NCBI GenBank assembly: GCA_028688175.1
Contig: JAQTYS010000010.1
Coordinates: forward strand, 1 to 24,931
Length of the DNA stretch: 24,931 bases
Direction of reading: 5' to 3'
Origin: Methanothrix sp.
GTDB lineage: Archaea > Halobacteriota > Methanosarcinia > Methanotrichales > Methanotrichaceae
Below, piece by piece: positions 22,159 to 24,931 of this stretch. The position numbers and the translations under genes were made by a program. Under the pieces are notes generated by a model. It was not told where the DNA came from and ran no database searches. It worked only from the letters and a program-made list of their open reading frames with translations. The first letter of the stretch is position 1. The number at the start of each line of letters is the position of its first letter.

Positions 22159-23412
22159 TCACCTGTCAGCTAAATGACCGGATACATAGAAGGGATTGCT
22201 GTCCGTTACTGCAACCCGGATGATGGAGCCCAGTTTTTGGCGGCCTTTGACAACTATGCCCAGATAGTTCTCGGCCCTGGCCTTCATGGTGCCGTCCCGC
22301 CCGCGCTCTGTGATCCTGGCTTCCAGAACCTCGCCCATGTACCGCTCATTTCTGAAAGCCGCGATCTTCAGCCACACCCGGGTCAATTCTCTCGATCGAT
22401 CCTTCTTGATTCGGTCCGGCATGTCATACTTTTGGGCGGCAGACGTACCCGGTCGCGCCGAGAATCTGGTAATATTAACCTTATCCGGTTGCAGTCGCTC
22501 TATAAGATTCATGGTCTCGGAGAAGTTTTCATCAGTCTCACCGGGAAAACCCACGATTACATCCGTGATTATGGTGATTCTGGGGTGAGATGATCGGAAA
22601 GCACTTACAAGCTTTTGGAAGTCCGCCACCGAATATCTGCGGCCCATGCTGCGAAGAATCTCATCTGAACCGGATTGCACCGGAATATGCAAAAAGCGGT
22701 ATATCTTGGGGCTCTGATATGCCGCTAGCAGCTGATCTTTGATTAAAAGAGCGCTATTGGGATTCATCATGCCCACGCGTAGCCGAAAATCTCCTGGGAT
22801 CGATACCAGCCTATCCAGCAATTGGCCCAGATCTGTTCCGATATCAGATCCATAAGCGGCTGTGTCCTGGGCGGTAACCTGCACCTCTGCTGCTCCTGAT
22901 GCAGCCAGCTTTTCCACCTCCACTGCCACGTCTCCCGGCCTGCGGCTCTTCAGCTTGCCCCTGGCCTTGGCAACTATGCAATAGCTGCAAGAACCGTTGC
23001 ATCCTTCTGCCACATTGACGATAGCGCACAGATTGGATAAATCCTCGCAGCAAGGAGCATACGCCACCTCGCCCAGATGTGGCTTAAACGATCCGCTAAA
23101 GAGAGCTGAGATACCGGCGGCAGAGGATCGATTCAACAGTCCTTGCCGCTCCAGGCAGCGTATGCCGCCGATCGACTCTGGCATAGCGACGGGAAGACAC
23201 CCGGCCACAATCAGCCGCTCGCCTTGCAGCTGGCGAAGCCTATGCATGACATTTCGCTCTGTCTTTTCCGTGACAGCGCAGGTATTCACAATTACTGCAT
23301 CCGCCTCTTCCAGAGTTGATGGAATGTGGCCCATCTCTCGTAAAGCCCTTGCCAGATCCTGTGAGTTCCCCTGGTTGGCTGTGCAGCCGAAAGTCTCGAT
23401 ATAGAATTTCAT
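22159..23412 (-). CDS. tRNA methylthiotransferase, MtaB/CDKAL1 type
   Basis: A 417-aa radical SAM methylthiotransferase expected to convert t6A to ms2t6A at position 37 of ANN-decoding tRNAs. The N-terminal UPF0004 domain carries cluster cysteines C10 (ETFGCTANQGNSQD), C45 (VNTCAVTEKTERN) and C72 (VAGCLPVA). The radical SAM motif CNGSCSYC gives C138, C142 and C145. VQVTAQDTAAYGSD, LHIPVQSGSDEIL and ITDVIVGFPGETDENF are further family blocks. Residues about 355-417 form a TRAM-like C-terminal RNA-binding domain. The NQGNSQD signature and overall length fit the archaeal/eukaryotic subgroup rather than bacterial MiaB. Its ATG overlaps the stop of the upstream permease gene (ATGA), so translation is coupled. 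Confidence 0.88.
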   Translation of the reverse strand: MKFYIETFGCTANQGNSQDLARALREMGHIPSTLEEADAVIVNTCAVTEKTERNVMHRLRQLQGERLIVAGCLPVAMPESIGGIRCLERQGLLNRSSAAGISALFSGSFKPHLGEVAYAPCCEDLSNLCAIVNVAEGCNGSCSYCIVAKARGKLKSRRPGDVAVEVEKLAASGAAEVQVTAQDTAAYGSDIGTDLGQLLDRLVSIPGDFRLRVGMMNPNSALLIKDQLLAAYQSPKIYRFLHIPVQSGSDEILRSMGRRYSVADFQKLVSAFRSSHPRITIITDVIVGFPGETDENFSETMNLIERLQPDKVNITRFSARPGTSAAQKYDMPDRIKKDRSRELTRVWLKIAAFRNERYMGEVLEARITERGRDGTMKARAENYLGIVVKGRQKLGSIIRVAVTDSNPFYVSGHLADR

Positions 23413-24443
23413 GCCACTTCCGCAGCCATCTCTTCTCTACGTACCTGATATATTCCTACTATTATGCCCATTATGGCAGGAGCCAGGAAGAAACCACCGA
23501 TACCCGCCACCAGAGCCCCTCCCAAAAAGGAGAGCATTACCAGCAAAGGATGCAAGGAGGATTTAGCCGCTACCAGGTATGGCCGGATTAAGAGTTCCGA
23601 AGGCAGGTAGATGAGTGCGGAAGATATGAGGAAGAAAACGACCGCACCTTGCAACCCTTCCGTGAAATATCGGTAAATTGTCACCGGAATTATGACCACC
23701 CAGGAGGTGAGGAATGGGACCATTCCGGCCATAAAGACGATGCTGGCCAGGGCAAAGGGTCTGGGCAGACTGAAGGCATAAAAGATAGAAGCGGCTATGA
23801 TGCTTCCCAAAATAGAGGTATAAATCGTGCCGATAAAGATGCCGCTCAGGATATAATCGATGCGGCTCATGTATTTTCTATACGCCTCTTTCTCCCTTTG
23901 CGGCAGGAGAGATATTATCGATTCCACAAAGCTCTCCCCATCCACCAGAACGAAATAGCAAACCGGAATGGAAACTATGAAGTTGATGATTCCCAAAGAG
24001 GCAACTCTTCCAATGTGAAAGACAGGGATAGAGGAGGCGATGGGAGCAATGGTGCTTGCGGCATTCTCCAGGCTGCTGGTTAACAGATCTTTCATCCAGG
24101 GTGTCATATCCCGAGAGGTCTGCGCCGTTAGGATGCCTAGCGCATTTCTGATCGCCTCTTGGTTCTTGGCCAGGATCAAGATCTGGTTGGCAATCTCAAT
24201 CATTCCCATGCCCAGGATCAGAAAAATGGGCAGTACTATGCAAATGGCGGCAACCAAGGATCCCAGACGCTTTCTCTTGCCGAATTTATCCCGGATGGGC
24301 TTGCCAACGTAGGCGAAAACGGTTCCAAGGATTATGCCGTCCATGAAGGGGAAGAAGAAATAGAATATCAATAGCACTGAAGCTAGTGCTATGATCAGCA
24401 TTCCTTTGTGTTCAGAGCACCATTTCCCGGGATCAAAGTCCAT
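23409..24443 (-). CDS. AI-2E family (UPF0118) membrane transporter
   Basis: A 344-aa polytopic membrane protein of the AI-2E transporter family. Predicted helices include about 15-50 (two segments around FYFFFPFMDGIILGTVFAYV), 62-85, 145-175, 205-235 (IFIGTIYTSILGSIIAASIF), 240-260, 270-285 and 305-335 (LLVMLSFLGGALVAGIGGFF, then LAPAIMGIIVGIYQV). The family block LPSELLIRPYLVAAKSSLHPL is near the C-terminus. Members export or take up diverse small molecules; some archaeal and bacterial members are Na+/H+ antiporters, so a quorum-signal role should not be assumed. It is transcribed ahead of the mtaB-like gene with a four-base overlap. The start is the first ATG, with no strong ribosome site. 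Confidence 0.85.
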   Translation of the reverse strand: MDFDPGKWCSEHKGMLIIALASVLLIFYFFFPFMDGIILGTVFAYVGKPIRDKFGKRKRLGSLVAAICIVLPIFLILGMGMIEIANQILILAKNQEAIRNALGILTAQTSRDMTPWMKDLLTSSLENAASTIAPIASSIPVFHIGRVASLGIINFIVSIPVCYFVLVDGESFVESIISLLPQREKEAYRKYMSRIDYILSGIFIGTIYTSILGSIIAASIFYAFSLPRPFALASIVFMAGMVPFLTSWVVIIPVTIYRYFTEGLQGAVVFFLISSALIYLPSELLIRPYLVAAKSSLHPLLVMLSFLGGALVAGIGGFFLAPAIMGIIVGIYQVRREEMAAEVA

Positions 24444-24502
24444 GCATCACAACTAAAAAGCACATATTGTTTCCCTGATAGATATTTGTTATGCCTATGA
24501 TA

Positions 24503-24931
24503 TCAGGCGCATGCCAGGTCCAGCATCTCATCTAATTTTTCCAGAGGACGGCCGGCATCCATGTTCTGCGCAGCCACCCAGGCTTTCAGCTTTTTAATGG
24601 GCTTGCCGCAATCGATTATATCTGCGGCCTTTTGCACGCCTTCTCCGAGGTCGCGGGCATGATTGGTGATGCAGAGTATTGGTGCCGCATTCAGGCATAC
24701 GATATCCCTCCTGCAGCTATGATCTTCTCCAGACAAAACCCGCAGCAGCTTTATGGCTTCTGCCTCTCTATCGCTACTGTAAAGGAGAGATGATTCATCT
24801 GCATCTCTTAGCTCCAGGTCCTGCGGATTTATGGTATACTCCAGGATTGTTCCATCCTCGGCGAGTTCAGCTACAGATGACCGGCCCAAAGTAGAGAGCT
24901 CATCCATGCCACGCATATCATCCCTGCTCCT
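24503..24931 (-). CDS. trpD: Anthranilate phosphoribosyltransferase, C-terminal part (cut by window)
   Basis: The C-terminal portion of a TrpD protein, which transfers phosphoribose to anthranilate in tryptophan synthesis. The frame is open to the window edge, so the ATG at 24916 is internal and the N-terminal two thirds lie outside. Visible family features: RGMDELSTLG followed by VAEL-EDGTILEYTINPQDLEL, then the helix segment with REAEAIKLLRVLSGE and the LNAAPILCITNHARDLGEGV block, ending in KAADIIDCGKPIKKLKAW. It lies 59 bases upstream of the permease gene and could be co-transcribed with it. A TrpD2-like paralogue of other function is possible but less likely. Confidence 0.75.
   Translation of the reverse strand, partial: RSRDDMRGMDELSTLGRSSVAELAEDGTILEYTINPQDLELRDADESSLLYSSDREAEAIKLLRVLSGEDHSCRRDIVCLNAAPILCITNHARDLGEGVQKAADIIDCGKPIKKLKAWVAAQNMDAGRPLEKLDEMLDLACA

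Noticed and set aside
1..24931. tRNA, rRNA, CRISPR arrays or complete insertion sequences
   Set aside because: I looked through the intergenic stretches on both strands and saw no cloverleaf, rRNA block, regularly spaced repeats or transposase. A covariance-model search was not possible here.

Overview
The window most likely comes from an acetate-consuming methanogenic archaeon of the Methanothrix (Methanosaeta) type. The main evidence is three consecutive, full-length AMP-forming acetyl-CoA synthetase (acs) genes, a hallmark of that genus, which activates acetate with ACS instead of acetate kinase/phosphotransacetylase. Archaeal features agree: TATA-like boxes, T-rich terminators, a NosD-type beta-helix surface protein, a TrkA/RCK channel and a CDKAL1-type methylthiotransferase. 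Genus assignment is inference; there is no rRNA in the window.

Layout. 1-2041: two tandem paralogous solute-binding proteins of the iron/cobalamin ABC uptake type, the first cut by the window edge. 2238-3941: a K+ channel with two RCK domains. 4026-5528: a secreted beta-helix protein. 5560-7470: a CoA-transferase/acetyl-CoA hydrolase fused to a GNAT domain. 7502-7958 (minus): a hicBA toxin-antitoxin pair. 8087-9690 (plus): a tiny ORF, a DUF523-DUF1722 protein and a decayed UV-damage endonuclease (uvsE) gene, joined by ATGA overlaps. 9694-12746 (minus): a moxR / DUF58 / larA-like operon. 12885-13025: a nitroreductase remnant. 13038-14449 (plus): a GNAT and a DUF2156 protein, overlapping. 14521-14880 (minus): a small CxxC protein. 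15203-21831 (minus): acs1, acs2 and acs3, numbered here by position only. 22159-24443 (minus): an mtaB-like radical SAM gene coupled to an AI-2E-family permease. 24503-24931 (minus): the C-terminal end of trpD.

The acs block is the functional centre. Each copy appears to be its own transcription unit with a long leader and its own terminator. acs2 and acs3 end in the same hairpin, which contains the stop codon. acs1 and acs2 appear to start at TTG, where acs3 has ATG. The upstream regions carry palindromes and a near-identical 22-nt element shared by acs2 and acs3. The probable leader of acs3 contains, in sense orientation, an exact copy of the universally conserved 12-nt sarcin-ricin loop sequence of 23S rRNA inside a hairpin. 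I regard this as the most unusual signal here. The GNAT-CoA-transferase fusion is a plausible, untested link between acetyl-CoA level and lysine acetylation of ACS.

Genome decay is visible in three places: uvsE (frameshift plus internal deletion), the nitroreductase fragment, and possibly the 39-codon ORF at 8087.
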